From assembly GCF_000739015.1 (NCBI RefSeq), contig NZ_JPUG01000076.1, positions 124,001-188,000 of the forward strand: a DNA stretch of 64,000 nucleotides, written 5' to 3'. Below, piece after piece: positions 62,037 through 64,000 of this stretch. Every line of letters starts with the position of its first letter. Within the stretch, counting starts at the first letter, position 1. The DNA is from Microvirga sp. BSC39. Lineage in GTDB: Bacteria > Pseudomonadota > Alphaproteobacteria > Rhizobiales > Beijerinckiaceae. Both the position numbers and the translations under genes were made by a program. The notes beneath the pieces were generated by a model. That model saw only the letters and a list, made by a program, of their open reading frames with translations. It had not been told where the DNA came from and ran no database searches.

Positions 62037-62449
62037 AGAGGTGCTTACTTCCCGTAGTGGGTGATCCGCCTGATCATCATTGAACACGAGTGGCTGAACC
62101 GGAGGGTTGCCAAGAGCTCGCGTCCTGCTCGGCATGAGCTTTTCGAGCCTCCTGAGATGCCAAGTCAGTCTTCACCGGCCCGATAAGACCTTGTCGCAGT
62201 AGCGGTCAGAAGCCTCTTCTCTATTGATCTAATATTGCATGCAGTTCAGGCGTGCGTGAAAGTAAAGAGGCAAAACAACCTGCTTGTGCGCTGAATATTG
62301 TTACGATGTAACTTAGTGATACCTTTTGATAAACAATTGTTAAAATGTTTTGAATGGGTATTGATTGCCTCCCATAAGATTTTAAGCTAGATACCTTGAG
62401 GGAATTTTTACTTTCAACTCGCCGAATCAAGACGAGAAAGGCATCTGCA

Positions 62450-63271
62450 ATGCGGAACACCTACGATCTTGATAGCCTTCCTCATCCAGGTGCCTCATCG
62501 GCCAAGGATGTCGCGTATTCCAGGTACATGGAATTGGCGCGCTCGGTTGAGCCCTCGGCGGCAGATCATGCAACTGTCAGACCCATCAGGACATTTCTCG
62601 TCGAGCCGAATGCGCTATTGAGAGAAGGCCTGAGGCGAATTCTGTCAGAGACCGTCTATGCCCCGTCACTTGCTGCTGGAAGCCTCAATGAGGTCAGTTC
62701 CCAATGCGGTCCCGACAGCGGTACGGTTGTGCTCATCGCGGACGCAAGCCGCGATCATGAGGAGTTCTGCCGTCAGACGAAGCTGCTGAAAGAGCAGAAC
62801 GCAAACGCAAAAGTCATCATGCTGGTCGAGCAATACGATCTGAACCACGTGCTCACGGCATTCCGTTCAGGGGCGGATGCCTACCTCAAAAAGTCCATCT
62901 CCTATGAGGTGCTCGTCAAATCGCTGGATCTGGTTCTCTTGGGAGAGGTCATCTTCCCCAGTGCGATCATCGATCTCCTGCGCGACCAGGAAACCCGTGT
63001 CGAGCAGAACAAGCAAGAATCGGCTTCAGAGGGGCCTCAAGAGATGAGCCCTCCGACGAAGGGCTTGTCCGTTCGTGAGACCGTTATCCTACGCTGCCTC
63101 ATGGACGGCGACTCGAACAAGCTCATTGCGCGCAAGTTCGACATCACGGAAGCGACCGTGAAGGTTCACGTCAAAGCCATTCTGCGCAAGATCCAGGCCA
63201 AGAACAGAACTCAGGCGGCGATCTGGGCTGCAAGCCACTTGTCTGCGAGCCGGGGGGCGGCCGTCAGCTGA
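62450..63271 (+). CDS. NarL/LuxR-type regulator with degenerate receiver (2)
   Basis: The 273-residue protein is paralogous to the one at 61185. Its receiver has Glu-Pro where response regulators have the acidic pair (FLVEPNALLREG), keeps an Asp in LIADAS and the Lys in YLKKSIS, and has an HTH at about residues 200-258 almost identical in pattern to its sister. It has an additional N-terminal segment (about 45 residues). The start at ATG 62450 follows from the receiver position. A terminator lies at 63300. Confidence 0.85.
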   Translation: MRNTYDLDSLPHPGASSAKDVAYSRYMELARSVEPSAADHATVRPIRTFLVEPNALLREGLRRILSETVYAPSLAAGSLNEVSSQCGPDSGTVVLIADASRDHEEFCRQTKLLKEQNANAKVIMLVEQYDLNHVLTAFRSGADAYLKKSISYEVLVKSLDLVLLGEVIFPSAIIDLLRDQETRVEQNKQESASEGPQEMSPPTKGLSVRETVILRCLMDGDSNKLIARKFDITEATVKVHVKAILRKIQAKNRTQAAIWAASHLSASRGAAVS

Positions 63272-63299
63272 TTGGTCCGACTGCTCGGAAGCGCCGTTC

Positions 63300-63320
63300 A
63301 AGGGAGCCGTTGGCTCCCTT
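63300..63320 (+). terminator. intrinsic terminator after the second NarL-type gene
   Basis: A 9-bp stem (63300-63308 with 63312-63320), loop GTT, followed by TTCTTTTT. It lies between convergent genes. Confidence 0.85.
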
Positions 63321-63359
63321 TCTTTTTGGGCCGAGCCGAACAGGCGGCTTCTTGGAGAC

Positions 63360-64000
63360 TCACGCTGAGCGGAGCACCTCGACGCGGGTTTGCGCCTGAT
63401 CCTCAAGGATCATCGCGGCTCCCTTGTCGGCGATCATCAACGTGGGCGAATTGGTGTTGCCGCTCGTGATCGTCGGCATGATCGACGCATCGACGACACG
63501 AAGGCTCTCGATGCCACGGACCCTCAAGCGTGCGTCCGTCACAGCCATCGGGTCGTTGTCGATGCCCATCTTGGCTGTGCCTACCGGATGGAAAATTGTC
63601 GTGCCGATATCCCGTGCGCCCTTCAGGAGTTCCTCGTCCGTCGTGAGCGCTGCGCCTGGCTTGTATTCCTCGGGACGGTACTTCTGGAGCGCCGGCATCG
63701 CAACGACCTGCCTGACGAGACGCAGGGCATCCACGGCCACCCGCTGGTCCTCCTCGGTCGAGAGATAGTTTGGACGAATGGACGGAGCCTCTCCGGCCTC
63801 CCCACTGCGGATCCGGACCGTCCCGCGGCTGGTGGGCCGCAGGTTGCACACGCTCGCGGTAAAGGCCGGGAAGGGGTGCGGATCCTCGCCGAACTTGTCG
63901 AGCGAGAGCGGCTGGATGTGAAACTGGAGATTCGGAGTGGCGTATTCCGGTGAGGAGCGCGTGAAAGCCCCCAACTGAGAAGGCGCCATGGTGAGCGGCC
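63360..64000 (-). CDS. GMC-family oxidoreductase (partial, N-terminus outside window)
   Basis: The reverse strand from the window edge to 63360 encodes about 213 residues of the C-terminal half of a glucose-methanol-choline oxidoreductase, including the conserved LTMAPSQLGAF, the GTTIFHPVGTAKMG stretch with the active-site His and the TSGNTNSPTLMIADKGA terminus. Such flavoenzymes oxidise alcohols such as choline. The substrate cannot be told from this part. The N-terminal FAD domain is outside the window. Confidence 0.85.
   Translation of the reverse strand, partial: PLTMAPSQLGAFTRSSPEYATPNLQFHIQPLSLDKFGEDPHPFPAFTASVCNLRPTSRGTVRIRSGEAGEAPSIRPNYLSTEEDQRVAVDALRLVRQVVAMPALQKYRPEEYKPGAALTTDEELLKGARDIGTTIFHPVGTAKMGIDNDPMAVTDARLRVRGIESLRVVDASIMPTITSGNTNSPTLMIADKGAAMILEDQAQTRVEVLRSA

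Overview
The window looks like chromosome of an alphaproteobacterium of the order Hyphomicrobiales (Rhizobiales), probably Microvirga or another member of the Methylobacterium neighbourhood. Evidence seen: high GC, the CtrA/ChpT/SciP cell-cycle regulators with an adjacent fliJ, an EipA (DUF1134) protein, SWIB and DUF892 proteins typical of that group, and a LuxI/LuxR pair. The genus is inference only.

Layout. 1-9 kb: a CYTH/CHAD protein cut by the window edge, rpmH-rnpA-yidC, a TVP38 membrane protein with a flavin disulfide oxidoreductase and a histidine kinase, tRNA-Arg, and small stress-type proteins. 9-11.4 kb: a luxR-luxI quorum-sensing unit with a recognisable lux box, and a Xre regulator that seems frameshifted. 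11.4-13.7 kb: a four-gene membrane-anchor operon. 14-21 kb: two receiver-domain proteins around a UV-damage endonuclease, SWIB, D-amino-acid transaminase, a coiled-coil membrane protein, EipA, HAD and CysQ-like phosphatases. 22-27.4 kb: a cell-cycle/flagellar block (chpT, ctrA, fliJ, an HTH-only FlbD-like protein, sciP) with CtrA-like boxes and GANTC sites. 27-35 kb: mnmA, a PmtA-like methyltransferase, tRNA-Met, a MerR/MFS pair, and an arginine-catabolism unit (rocF-ocd with a divergent Lrp regulator). 35-41 kb: a diguanylate cyclase, TerC, exonuclease, rhodanese and lytic transglycosylase.

41-63 kb is the most interesting part. A PL7 alginate lyase with RTX repeats faces away from a nine-gene, tightly spaced operon: algD, alg8, an alg44-like PilZ/HlyD protein, algA, a 1246-residue protein with an AlgG-type C5-epimerase fused behind a long helical-repeat region, an AlgL-like PL5 protein with an altered active site, and three large Sel1-repeat periplasmic proteins. 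Two paralogous NarL/LuxR-type regulators with degenerate receivers follow. No AlgE porin and no AlgI/J/F/X acetylation proteins are present in the window. The genes predict GDP-mannuronate synthesis, c-di-GMP-controlled polymerisation of a mannuronate polymer, and periplasmic epimerisation and trimming, but with an unusual periplasmic/export apparatus. I regard this as the best candidate for a little-described system.

Regulation can be linked by inference: quorum sensing through lux box control of luxI, c-di-GMP from the GGDEF protein at 35-36.6 kb acting on the PilZ protein, and the NarL-like pair possibly controlling the polysaccharide operon. The window ends inside a GMC oxidoreductase gene.
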